DNA from: JASJBU01 sp963797085
GTDB taxonomy: Bacteria > Pseudomonadota > Gammaproteobacteria > Chromatiales > Chromatiaceae
DNA length: 64,000 nt
Direction: 5' to 3'
Assembly (NCBI GenBank): GCA_963797085.1
Contig: CAWCOA010000021.1
Location: forward strand, 15,947-79,946
The notes under the pieces are model-generated. The model did no database searches and was not told the DNA's origin. It was given only the letters and a program-made list of their open reading frames with translations. Made by a program: the position numbers and the translations under genes. Positions 54,587 through 63,648 of this stretch are shown in pieces (position 1 is the first letter of the stretch; each line of letters begins with the position of its first letter).

Positions 54587-55792
54587 TCAACGATACAGCA
54601 GCAGCGCTTCCTGCTGATCCCGCCAAGCTGCTTCATCCGGCACTGTCAGTGTGTCCAGATCGCCCGGCGCAGCCTCGGGATCGTCAACCCACTGGCGCAA
54701 CAGTTCGCTGCCATTGATCAAATCGATGGCCGGGCGGTTGTATTCGTATTCATAGGGAAAATTACGCCAGAGCTCGTAATCCGGCCGCTGCCGGCGTAGC
54801 GCTTTGAAAACCAGAGCCATCAGTCGCCAGGGACGGAATGCACCGTGGTCGTAGGCGCCATCTTCAACGTGAATCTGCACCCCGGCGCACAGCTTACCGG
54901 CGTGCTTGTGAAAGGTGGGCTCGAACCAACATTCCCGCAACCGGCAACCCTGCAACCACCGGGGTTCAAGCTGCTGCATCTCCGCCAGCAGTTTGCGTGG
55001 TTCCAGATCCGGCGCACCGAACAGCTCCAGCGGCCGTGTGGTACCCCGCCCCTCGGACAGGGTGGTCCCCTCCAGCATCACCGTCCCGGCGTAGCAACGT
55101 GCCATCCATAGATTGGGAGCGTTGGGACTGGGATTGATCCAGTTACGTTCGCCCAGTGGCCAGCCATAACCGGGCCCTTGTTCCGGCATCCAGCCTTCCA
55201 TGGTTACCACTTCGCAGTCCACATCCAGTTTCAGGGTGTGCACGAACCAGCCCGCAAGTTCGCCCATGGTGAGGCCGTGCCGCATGGGCATAGAACCCGC
55301 GCCCACGAAGCTCTCCCAGCCCGGACGCAGGCTCAGTCCTTCGACCGGGCGCCCGGCCGGATTGGGACGGTCAAGAACCAACACCCGCTTGTTGAACTGC
55401 GCAGCCGCCTCCAGCACATAACGCAGGGTGGTGATAAAGGTGTAGATGCGGCAACCCAGGTCCTGCAGATCTACCAGCAGCACGTCGAAGCTGTCCATCA
55501 TGGCTGGCGTTGGCCGGCGCACCTCGCCGTACAGGCTGAACACCGGTATATTCAGCACCGGATCGTTGAAATCCCCCGATTCCATCATGTTGTCCTGCTT
55601 GTCACCGCGCAGACCGTGCTGCGGACCGAAGGCGGCGCTCAGACGGATATCGGGCAGACCCGCCAGTGCGTCCAGGGAGTGTTCGAGATTCTCAGCCACC
55701 GAAGCGGGATGGGCCAGCAGGGCCACCCGCTGTCCTTTGAGAGACCGGCGCAGCTCAGGCTGTTGTAACAGGCGGTCGATTCCGAATTTCAT
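54587..55792 (-). CDS. DUF1343 family (NamZ-like exo-beta-N-acetylmuramidase)
   Basis: 401 residues. Markers: FGPQHGLRGDKQDNMMESGD, SLYGEVRRPTPAMMDSFDVL, DLQDLGCRIYTFITTLRYV, LDRPNPAGRPVEGLSLRPGW and GEGRGTTRP-type motif (LSEGRGTTRPLELFGAPDL). Such enzymes release MurNAc from muropeptide chains in peptidoglycan recycling. No signal peptide is obvious, so cytoplasmic. Not in an operon. Confidence 0.93.
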   Translation of the reverse strand: MKFGIDRLLQQPELRRSLKGQRVALLAHPASVAENLEHSLDALAGLPDIRLSAAFGPQHGLRGDKQDNMMESGDFNDPVLNIPVFSLYGEVRRPTPAMMDSFDVLLVDLQDLGCRIYTFITTLRYVLEAAAQFNKRVLVLDRPNPAGRPVEGLSLRPGWESFVGAGSMPMRHGLTMGELAGWFVHTLKLDVDCEVVTMEGWMPEQGPGYGWPLGERNWINPSPNAPNLWMARCYAGTVMLEGTTLSEGRGTTRPLELFGAPDLEPRKLLAEMQQLEPRWLQGCRLRECWFEPTFHKHAGKLCAGVQIHVEDGAYDHGAFRPWRLMALVFKALRRQRPDYELWRNFPYEYEYNRPAIDLINGSELLRQWVDDPEAAPGDLDTLTVPDEAAWRDQQEALLLYR

Positions 55793-55850
55793 GACACCAC
55801 TCCACGGCTCAGGCTGTTCAGGTATTCAGGTTAAATCCAGTTGCAGCCCG

Positions 55851-55884
55851 TGTAGGGTGCAATAACCAACGGACATTGCGCCGA
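55851..55884 (-). repeat. REP-like element 1
   Basis: Reverse complement starts GGCGCAATGTCC and ends GGTTATTGCACCCTACA. Lies at the 3' side of the RAYT gene, in inverted orientation to element 2. Confidence 0.75.
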
Positions 55885-55887
55885 ATG

Positions 55888-56403
55888 TTAATCATCATAA
55901 ACTATATTCATCTCATCACCATCTGCCCAATCCGGTGGATAGGCGCCTTTGTCGACCAGGCGGTGAAAAGTCGAATTCTGCCAATCACAGACCCTGGATA
56001 CCCAGCCATTTTTGACCGGATTGAAATGCACACAATACTCAGCCTTATTGCGTATCAGGTGTTCCCAGTATCGCCATTGCCAAATGCCACGTTCACCCCG
56101 CTTCAGACTCACCTTTGAACGACACTCAGTAATTAGCAGCGATTTTGAAAATCCCATTTTGATCAACCGCCAGCGCACTGCAAAATCCGCATCGTCAGGC
56201 GGCAGTTCCATCACGCAATGCAGATGATCAGGGAGTACGACCCAGGCATGAATCACAAAGGGGTGGCGACTTTTGACCCACCGTACCATCTCCCGTAATT
56301 CTGCGATGTGGCGGATCAACAGGTTATGGTCATGTCTTTTCAGAAAATTAACCGTGAAAAAGTAGGTACCGCCCGGATGCCAGGCTCGTCGATATTCAGG
56401 CAT
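55888..56403 (-). CDS. REP-associated tyrosine transposase (RAYT)
   Basis: 171 residues. Start MPEYRRAWHPGGTYFFTVNF; the HUH-type motif is in HAWVVLPDHLHCVMELP and a conserved C-terminal part follows (WEHLIRNKAEYCVHFNPVK). The catalytic tyrosine is in the C-terminal part. Y1 transposases of this group mobilise or maintain REP hairpins, and REP-like elements flank this gene on both sides in inverted orientation. Confidence 0.93.
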   Translation of the reverse strand: MPEYRRAWHPGGTYFFTVNFLKRHDHNLLIRHIAELREMVRWVKSRHPFVIHAWVVLPDHLHCVMELPPDDADFAVRWRLIKMGFSKSLLITECRSKVSLKRGERGIWQWRYWEHLIRNKAEYCVHFNPVKNGWVSRVCDWQNSTFHRLVDKGAYPPDWADGDEMNIVYDD

Positions 56404-56432
56404 GTTCGCAGTATAGTGGGAAATCTCACATA

Positions 56433-56466
56433 CGGCGCAATGCCCTGCGGTTATAGCGCCCTACGC
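56433..56466 (+). repeat. REP-like element 2
   Basis: CGGCGCAATGCCCTGCGG then TTATAGCGCCCTACGC. Palindromic pairing GGCGCAAT..(A)TAGCGCC. Upstream side of the RAYT gene. Confidence 0.75.
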
Positions 56467-56625
56467 AGGCTCCACCAGATCTCCAGGTCAGCTTGCATAT
56501 CGTTTTTTTCAAAACACCAAACAACACAAAAAAGCGTTGCGTTCCTTGTTGACGGAAAACTTCCACATCATGGGGGAGTGTGTTCGTTAACGGGAAAACC
56601 TATCCGTGATAGGTATATCTATAAG

Positions 56626-57597
56626 TCATGCATCTAATTTAACCGGCGTTAGAAAACCATCTGGCTTGATGGCAAGTACAGAACATTGTACCTGCTCAAG
56701 AATAGCCTCTGCGGTATTACCAATGAACAAGCCAGCTATGCCTGACCTGGCGACTGTTCCCATAACTACCAGATCGGCCTGCAACTCCTTCACCATCTCT
56801 GGAATGACTCTGGAAGCTGTTCCTCTTCGTAAATGGAATTGAGGAGAAAGATGGTTGTAGGCTTCGGTGCCTATGTGGTCTTTTAACTGCTGGCGAAATT
56901 GGTGTAACGCCCTTTCATGATTTGAACGCACGCCTTCAACATATGCCATGCTGTCTTCGTTTGGATTGTCGCTCCATAATGAAACTATTATTTCGCCAAG
57001 GACATCCCAGACATGAACTAAATGCAGTGAAGCGAAATCGGACAACGCGAGCGAACTTGACAGATCAAGAATATGTTGGTTGAGATTCTGATCTACTGCG
57101 TCAGGTATATCCGGGTTTAAGTCCAGTGCTGCCATAATGAATGCGTAATTCGAGTTCTCAACTGCGCGCGTTAACCATACCGGACAAGGGCAGTTGCGCA
57201 ACAGTTGCATGTCGTCGCTGCCAAACAACCGTTCGATGAAATCTGGATTTTCAGCGGGCTTGATTAGTAGATCATACTTGTTACGTAAAACGGCGCGAAT
57301 GGCTTCAAGGAACGTTTTTCCTACTAGTACGTCGAGTCTAATATTGAGACGTGTTTTGTACGGCTCGACCAAGGACTCCAGCTCATTTCGGCGTTCGCTC
57401 ACCATGGCCGCTTGTAATTCACTGGAGATGGGGCCACCTGGCGGCATACCGATGCCCGCCGTGATGACTGGAACTACATCAATGACCGTCAAATCTGCCT
57501 GATTGTTTTCCGCCAGTGATACGGCCCGTGCGATCGATGTCTCCTGTGCAACGGATGCTTCGGATACATAGAGAATATTTTTGAATAGTTTCATCAT
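56626..57597 (-). CDS. Universal stress protein, tandem Usp domains (UspE-like)
   Basis: 323 residues with two Usp folds. The first starts FKNILYVSEASVAQETSIAR. The second ends with the family motif DLVVMGTVARSGIAGLFIGN (G-x2-G-x9-G-S/T), which marks ATP binding. It follows the Kef-type antiporter by 71 bp on the same strand and may respond to cytoplasmic stress or acidification. Confidence 0.92.
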   Translation of the reverse strand: MMKLFKNILYVSEASVAQETSIARAVSLAENNQADLTVIDVVPVITAGIGMPPGGPISSELQAAMVSERRNELESLVEPYKTRLNIRLDVLVGKTFLEAIRAVLRNKYDLLIKPAENPDFIERLFGSDDMQLLRNCPCPVWLTRAVENSNYAFIMAALDLNPDIPDAVDQNLNQHILDLSSSLALSDFASLHLVHVWDVLGEIIVSLWSDNPNEDSMAYVEGVRSNHERALHQFRQQLKDHIGTEAYNHLSPQFHLRRGTASRVIPEMVKELQADLVVMGTVARSGIAGLFIGNTAEAILEQVQCSVLAIKPDGFLTPVKLDA

Positions 57598-57668
57598 AAT
57601 TTACACTTACCTTTGATAAAGTGAACGATGCATATGACAAGGCAGGTGGGAGTTTGGTTGTAGTTCCA

Positions 57669-59372
57669 CTATTTAACCTGCTCATTCTCCAGAACGGGCT
57701 TATATCCCCAGTCTCTCACACCCTGAATGACCTCATCGATATCGTCAGCTGGAACATGAAGTATTTGTAGGGCCGTCGCACCGAGACGCAAGCTTGCTTC
57801 AATGGTTTCTGGGTACGCGTGTATTGCACCAGCGTCAAGCAGGCGTGTACTCGTTTCGAGATCACGTGCCCGCGCAATGACCGGTACCTGTGGGCAAGTT
57901 CTGCGTAGATGCGAAATAGTGTCTAATGCTGTAGTGGACCTATCAACGGTAATCACGACCAGAGAAGCGCGTTCCACATGAATGGCAGACAGTAATTCAG
58001 GATCGGAAATGTCACCATAGAATACCGGGTGACCACCCATGCGTCCCTGTGCCACCCGTTTCGGATCTCTGTCAAAGGCTACAAACGGAACGCTGCTTGA
58101 ATGCAATAGCACGGCTATTGTGTGGCCTACACGACCATAGCCTCCGATCACCACCTGTCGCTTCGGGGCATCCGGTAACTCCGGGATAGCAGTGGATTCA
58201 GCGGGCGGAGCTTTAACCAGCCAATTCGCCAGAATGCCATTGAAACGGATCAGAACAGCACCTGCAATCATCGATAGAAGCACGGATGTTATTGCAATCT
58301 GCCCCAGCCGCATGTCGATAACGCCGGAATCGAGTGCTATCGCGATAAGTGCGAGGCCAAATTCACCACCCACGCTCAACATCAAGCCAGTGCGCCACGC
58401 AACTCGGCCGTCTACGCCTATTCCGCGCACTAATGCGGCGACTATCAGCGTCTTGCTTGCCAGAATGAGAAACGTGCCCAGTAGAGCCCAATGCCATATA
58501 GATAGCATCTCCGATGGATTGAAGCGCATGCCGATACCGATAAAGAACAAACCAAGCAATACATCACGGAAAGGGCGTATGTTCGATTCCACCTGGTGAC
58601 GGAACTCCGTTTCTCCCAGCATCATACCGGCGAGAAATCCACCAAACGCCAACGACAAACCAAGGTTGTTTGTGGTCCATGCTGCAAGCAATGCAACCAG
58701 CAGAACTGCCAGTGTAAACATCTCGAATGACTTGTGTTCGGAAACAAAATGAAACAAAGGTCGAAGCAACCAGCGTCCTGCATAGAACACGAGCGCGAAT
58801 GCGAGAACAGCTTTCGCGAGCGCCCATCCCAGGGAGCTGGCCAGCACAGATGCGGAAATTGATATGCCCAGAACGGGGATGATCACAAGAAAAGGAACCG
58901 CGGTGACATCCTGGAAAACAGACATTGCGAGCCCGAAGCGACCGTGTTGACTGTTATCCTCACCCTGTTCGGTTAGCAGGCTGGAGATAATGGTCGTAGA
59001 CGATTGAGCGAAGACGGCACCAATCACGAAGGCGGCAGTACCGGGAAGTCCTCCGAACCACGCGATGCTCCCAACGAGTAATGTTGTGAATACAACCTGT
59101 CCGGTTCCCAGCCCCAGAATCTGGTGGCGTAGCGCATGCAATTGAGGGAGGGAAAAATTAAGACCTATAGTAAACAACAGGAAGACAATGCCGAATTCGG
59201 CAAGCGTTTCCAATTCAGGCATCGAGACTGTCGGCCCCATCGTATGTGGTCCGAGAATCACACCCACAAGCAAATATCCCAGGCTGGTCGGGATCTGAAG
59301 ACGTTGAAACATAACCACGACGCTTATCGTCACGGCCAGAAGCAATAGAATTTGTGCAAGATACTCCATCAT
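57669..59372 (-). CDS. Monovalent cation:proton antiporter, CPA2 (Kef-like), with TrkA-N domain
   Basis: 567 residues. A CPA2 antiporter domain of 12 or 13 helices (LLLAVTISVVVMFQRL near the start, GFLAGMMLGETEFRHQ later) and a cytosolic RCK/TrkA-N domain with Rossmann motif VVIGGYGRVGHTIAVLL. No TrkA-C domain is visible. Likely potassium efflux gated by NAD(H) or glutathione adducts. First gene of a two-gene unit with the Usp gene. Confidence 0.93.
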   Translation of the reverse strand: MMEYLAQILLLLAVTISVVVMFQRLQIPTSLGYLLVGVILGPHTMGPTVSMPELETLAEFGIVFLLFTIGLNFSLPQLHALRHQILGLGTGQVVFTTLLVGSIAWFGGLPGTAAFVIGAVFAQSSTTIISSLLTEQGEDNSQHGRFGLAMSVFQDVTAVPFLVIIPVLGISISASVLASSLGWALAKAVLAFALVFYAGRWLLRPLFHFVSEHKSFEMFTLAVLLVALLAAWTTNNLGLSLAFGGFLAGMMLGETEFRHQVESNIRPFRDVLLGLFFIGIGMRFNPSEMLSIWHWALLGTFLILASKTLIVAALVRGIGVDGRVAWRTGLMLSVGGEFGLALIAIALDSGVIDMRLGQIAITSVLLSMIAGAVLIRFNGILANWLVKAPPAESTAIPELPDAPKRQVVIGGYGRVGHTIAVLLHSSSVPFVAFDRDPKRVAQGRMGGHPVFYGDISDPELLSAIHVERASLVVITVDRSTTALDTISHLRRTCPQVPVIARARDLETSTRLLDAGAIHAYPETIEASLRLGATALQILHVPADDIDEVIQGVRDWGYKPVLENEQVK

Positions 59373-59869
59373 GATACTGGTTTGCCGTGAAAGTTAAACG
59401 ATAAGTGGACGACTCAATGCCAGATAAGACAGGAAAAAATTTATCAGTTCCTTATGCCTGCTGTGCTAACTGGCTAAAGCAGTACCGCATTGGAAATGAT
59501 CGAAGACAATATCTTCAAATTCATCAGATATATCAGCTGGGACGATGAAGTACTCGTGTAGCTGTCCTTAATTATTCATCTAGTATGATGGCTCTCCGGA
59601 AATATGCGGACAAGATCTTGCGCAAAGACCACTTAACTCTATGATTATTAGTTTAATCTAAAGTTTCACTGTTTTTATGAGTTCTCAAGAGCCTCACTAT
59701 TTTCTCGCGCGCTACGCGCGTTTTTATGTCCAGCAGAACTATTCGATAATAAACAAGTGTTACACAGAGTAAATATTAGTAAATCCCCTATAATAACAAT
59801 GAGTTAAGTTGTTGTGGCGCACCACAATTGTTATAATTTCTGTTGCTAATTCTACTTTGTCAGATTTAA
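59373..59869. other. Intergenic stretch
   Basis: A minus-strand open stretch at 59466-59572 reads QLHEYFIVPADISDEFEDIV but lacks a start in frame; it may be a small gene with a frameshift near its start (ATG-AAT-AAT-TAA at the upstream end). Otherwise AT-rich, with the hairpin at 59706 listed separately. Confidence 0.4.
59706..59725 (+). terminator. Rho-independent terminator
   Basis: CGCGCG-CTA-CGCGCG followed by five T. No plus-strand gene is evident upstream, so it may belong to a lost gene. Confidence 0.7.
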
Positions 59870-60020
59870 TCAATCGCTAACCAACTGTTCCAAAATTTGT
59901 TTTCGGTATTGGGAGTCGATAGCCGCTTTTCGTTTTTGATATCGTTTCTTCAACTGCCGAAGTATTTCATCAGGTTCAATATCCCGCCGTGGCAGGAAAG
60001 CACGCAACAATGATTCACCC
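59870..60020 (-). pseudogene. C-terminal fragment of an unrecognised gene
   Basis: Open frame ending at the stop 59870, reading RAFLPRRDIEPDEILRQLKK and RYQKRKAAIDSQYRKQILEQ before the end. It is basic, helical and well formed, then reads into REP-like element 3 at its upstream end. Looks like the truncated 3' end of a larger gene cut by the REP insertion; family unknown. Confidence 0.45.
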
Positions 60021-60022
60021 CT

Positions 60023-60054
60023 AGGGCGCAATGCCCTGCGGTTATTGCCTACGT
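60023..60054 (+). repeat. REP-like element 3
   Basis: AGGGCGCAATGCCCTGCGG then TTATTGCCTACGT. Same consensus as elements 1 and 2, with the right arm one or two bases shorter. Confidence 0.75.
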
Positions 60055-60168
60055 GGGCTAAAATTCACCACATTAGGTGGCGCCTATTGGGTGCGAAAAA
60101 ATATGGTCTAACTATTTGGCGGACCGACCGCCCCATGAGAAGGCCTAGGTGTTCGTGGAGGTATATTT

Positions 60169-60714
60169 ATGGCAGATCCTCAAATTAAGCCTGAAATGGA
60201 CGGCTTGGACTACCTCGTGGTGGTCTTATACCGTCTCGGTATGGTGATTAGTGGGCTTGGATTGTTGTTGTTGGCGGCGGATTTCCTTGGGGTGTATGCG
60301 TTTCACCATTATCCCTTATGGTTGCTGGCCTTGGGTGGAGCCTTGCAGGCCTCGTCACTGCACATCTATGACAAGGTCATCCGTTGGTTTCTCGCCAACG
60401 CCACATGGGTTGGATTGCTTGTAATCGTCTTAGACGGTGGAAACGGCGGTTGGCTTCAGAACTTTGGATTGGGTTGCTTGTTCGTGACCCTATCCGGTCT
60501 TGCCTTTAAGGAAAGTTTTTGTTTTCGCATTCCGGGCTTAAAACTGGTGCCGCTGGCCCTGGCGTTTAGTTGGTTTGCGCTGGTCGTGGACCTTCCAGTC
60601 TATGCGGGTTCAATCCTTTTTCCCGCGGCCGGCCTGTATTTCTTCATGGCGCTCAGAAAAGCGCAGATGCCATTGCATTTCGACATCGGCGATAAAGCGT
60701 CTTATCAGATCTAA
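60169..60714 (+). CDS. DUF2301 family membrane protein
   Basis: 181 residues with about six hydrophobic segments (VISGLGLLLLAADFLGVYAF, WLLALGGALQASSLHIYD). The charged loop FKESFCFRIPGLK is typical of DUF2301. The ribosome site GGAGG lies 7 nt before ATG. Unknown function. Confidence 0.75.
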   Translation: MADPQIKPEMDGLDYLVVVLYRLGMVISGLGLLLLAADFLGVYAFHHYPLWLLALGGALQASSLHIYDKVIRWFLANATWVGLLVIVLDGGNGGWLQNFGLGCLFVTLSGLAFKESFCFRIPGLKLVPLALAFSWFALVVDLPVYAGSILFPAAGLYFFMALRKAQMPLHFDIGDKASYQI

Positions 60715-60793
60715 TTAAATCAGGTATCGATGGGGTCATATATGGACACGCTTGATATATCATTTCCCTAAAATCATAAAGGAAGAAAACCCT

Positions 60794-61365
60794 GTGTCTA
60801 CCCCTGTAAAAATCGGTCCCTGGCAACGGCTCTCACAACTGGAGGTCTATTCCAATCCCTGGATCCGCCTGACCCATGAGGAAGTGATCACGCCGGGCGG
60901 CAAGCATGGAATCTACGGTAAGATCCATTTCAAACACCGCGCTATCGGCATCGTGACCCTCGACGATGACCACAACACCATCCTGGTGGGACAGCATCGC
61001 TATACCCTGGATGCATTCAGCTGGGAGATCCCCATGGGCGGCGGCGCCCTGGATGAAGACCCACTGGTGAGCGCGCAACGGGAACTGAAGGAGGAGACAG
61101 GACTCCACGGCGGCACATGGTGGCAGTTACTGCGTCTGCACACATCGAACTCCGTCACCGACGAAGTGGGTTATCTGTTTCTCGCCCGCAGTCTGCAATC
61201 TGGCAGACAGGCTCTGGGCGATACCGAGAGCGATCTTATCATCAAAAAACTTCCTTTGACGGAAGCCCTGGGGATGATCGAGCGGGAGAGATCACCGATG
61301 TGATCTCGATAGCGGGATTGTTGGCGGTGGTAAGAACGCTCTCACAATGTCAACCGTCCGCGTAG
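60794..61365 (+). pseudogene. Nudix hydrolase, copy 2, frameshifted near its 3' end
   Basis: About 89% like copy 1 by eye over the shared part. GTG 60794 is preceded by GGAAG and matches V in PVSTPVKIGP. A GGGG in copy 1 is GGG here (about 61285), so the frame ends in MIERERSPM. The correct tail SIAGLLAVVRTLSQCQPSA runs on to 61365. Confidence 0.85.
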
Positions 61366-61402
61366 GGAGTGTAATAGTGGTCAGACCAATATAACCACGA
61401 TC
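61364..61402. repeat. Interspersed imperfect repeat, copy C (weak)
   Basis: GGGAGTGTAATAGTGGTCAG then ACCAATATAACCACGATC. Weaker similarity to copies A and B, at the 3' end of Nudix copy 2. Confidence 0.35.
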
Positions 61403-61421
61403 GGTTTGACAAAGAATCACA

Positions 61422-63086
61422 ATGTCAACATCAAATTTGAGAAAGACTCTCGCTCTAGGGTCGGTTGCTATTCTCTTGCTAGTAGAATTCAGTATGTTCT
61501 ACGATTTTTCTTATCCGTTTCGTTTTCTGTGGCGTCAAGGCAAGATAATCGAGTTCTTCTTGTCATTGGTATTGTTCTTCTGGAGCCTGTTAGGCGCTTA
61601 CTTAATATTCTTTAGTGGTCGCAGCCTTTTTCGAAAAATAACCTTACCGTTTTTTCTCTTCTGCTTCCTTTTCAATATGGGTTCCTACGATATCTCAAAC
61701 TCACCTATTGATTTCCAGCAGTCAACCCTTATCGTCGATTATTTTCAATGGTGGTTTTGGGAAGTGGTTGAGAATTTTGGCTTGGCTGCAATACCATTTT
61801 TGATAGCGCTTATTCCAGTTATATTTTTAGTTGAGCGGTTACCAGAACTTTCGAAATTGAATTTTTCCAAAAAATTCTATTTCGTTCCAATAAGCGCCGT
61901 AATACTTACCACTATTGGTCTGCAAAACAGTCAAGGTTTGTTTGATAGATACCCCTCCTTTTTCAGGGTTCCGGCAATGCTTGTATTTGCCAGCCAGAGT
62001 CGCGTTTACGATGGCGCAAGATCTGAGGTTACTTACTCCGGTTCTTTGGATCCACAGGTAGAGAAAATCATCCTGATCGTGGATGAAAGTATCCGCGCCG
62101 ACATACTGGGAATCAATACATACGAAATGGATACGACACCCTATCTTCGCTCTCTGGAAAAACTGGGATTGTGAATTATGGATTAGCCGCATCATCTTCA
62201 AACTGCAGTCACTATTCCAACCTCGTTATTAGAACGGGAGTGAGAAAAAGAGGAGATTCCAGACCACAATCAAATAAGTTTAAAGAAACCTTCGATTTGG
62301 CAATTTACCAGGGAGGCCGGGTATTACAATGTTTACCTGGATGCCCAGAGTGCCGAGGAATGGGCGAATTTCCAAAACTTCATGAATGAGAATGAGGCTT
62401 CATTCGTAGACGAAATCATCAGGGTTCGCCAGGAAACCGCATATGAAAGCGACGGTGTTGCCCGTGAAATGTTAATGGATCATCTCAAGCGACCCGGAAA
62501 GACCTTTCTCATGCTCAATAAATATGGAATTCATTTTCCATACTTCAGGAGTCATCCAAAAAAGTACAATTATTTCAGTCCTGTTCTTGAGCAGGGTGAG
62601 CCAATGAATGATCGGAAAAATCTCTTAAATTCAGATACTAATGGAATACGCTGGAGTGTTGATGATTGGTTCAAAGACCTGTTAACCAAAAGCGGGGATT
62701 TTAGAACATACGTACTTGTATATATTCGAGTGATCATGGGCAAAATATAGTCGACGATGGACACTTGGCGGCTACTCACTGCAGGCCGAGAGCAAATCGT
62801 TTCGAAGGTATTGTGCCGATGATGGTTTTTTCTAACGACACGCGAGTCTTGGAAAGATTCAAGGCGGTACAGGAGGCCAATTACGGCAAGACGAGCCACT
62901 TTCAGGTATTTCCGACGCTAATTAGACTTTCCGGGTGACGAAGACTCGTGGGTGAACAGCCATTTCGGACCATCGCGGACCGAGCTGCCAGACACATTGC
63001 CAGAATTTTTTGTGGGAGATGTCCATGGTCGTGGGTCAGTCAGGCGATGGGTCTCTATACTTTCCCCGGAAACTGAAACTATGTAG
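61422..63086 (+). pseudogene. Sulfatase-type hydrolase/transferase (EptA-like layout), several frameshifts
   Basis: The first frame (61422-62174) has about five membrane helices (SVAILLLVEFSMFYDFSYPF, EFFLSLVLFFWSLLGAYLI) and the start of the alkaline-phosphatase/sulfatase domain (VEKIILIVDESIRADILGIN, TTPYLRSLEK). Further parts follow in other frames: NYGLAASSSNCSHYSN, KTFLMLNKYGIHFPYFRSHP, SDHGQNIVDDGH (about 62733-62760), and PEFFVGDVHGRG with the end near 63086. Members transfer phosphoethanolamine to lipid A or remove sulfate. At least three lesions make it non-functional. Confidence 0.75.
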
Positions 63087-63218
63087 GCCTGGAATAATAG
63101 GGACCATATTTTTGTGTGCTCAGCGTCGCCGATGGTTCAGCCACTGGGCAAAGCCGAACAACCCCAGGTCAGCCGCCGTCGAGCAATTGCCCCGGCACCT
63201 CTCTTACCTCCCACATCG

Positions 63219-63252
63219 CGCAAGGCGCAATAACCTGAAAATATCGCACCGA
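63219..63252 (-). repeat. REP-like element 4
   Basis: GGCGCAATAACC on the plus strand followed by TGAAAATATCGCACCGAA. The second arm is worn. It precedes the RAYT remnant as element 1 precedes the intact gene's 3' end. Confidence 0.6.
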
Positions 63253-63346
63253 ATGTTAATCAATATAAGCAAGGTTCATCTCGTCGTCACTTGCCCAATC
63301 AGGTATATAGACGCCTTTATCGACCAGGCGCTGAAAAGCCGAATAC
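63253..63346 (-). pseudogene. Remnant of a second RAYT gene (3' end only)
   Basis: About 94 bp are clearly similar to 55885-55978: GTTCATCTCGTCGTCACTTG versus ATTCATCTCATCACCATCTG, and ACGCCTTTATCGACCAGGCG versus GCGCCTTTGTCGACCAGGCG. It encodes the final segment before the stop of the transposase. The rest is missing. Confidence 0.75.
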
Positions 63347-63648
63347 GATTAATCTTACGATTATCTGGGTCAGTCTCGCAAAGCAGAAAGTAATAGAATA
63401 GTATCACTTTTGCTATAGACGACATACCACAGCTAAACGGGGCCAGGATCGCTCCGGCGGAGAGTATCAGGCGTACAAAATCGTGGTTACTACGAGTTCC
63501 ATGCGAGCTTTTCGATTAGCTAGCCATCATGTTGACTGTTCTGTGGTTTGGGAGTAGTTTGTCGAACCGATTGTGGGGTCCTCCCGGCGATCCCCTCCGT
63601 TCCAATCCCTACTTCAATTCCGATGCTCAGGCATAACATGGACAAAAA

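Noticed and set aside
63100..63215. PEP-CTERM-like or protein-sorting tail on the minus strand (GLFGFAQWLNHRRR)
   Set aside because: Only a short open stretch with no upstream domain or start; not enough to call a gene.
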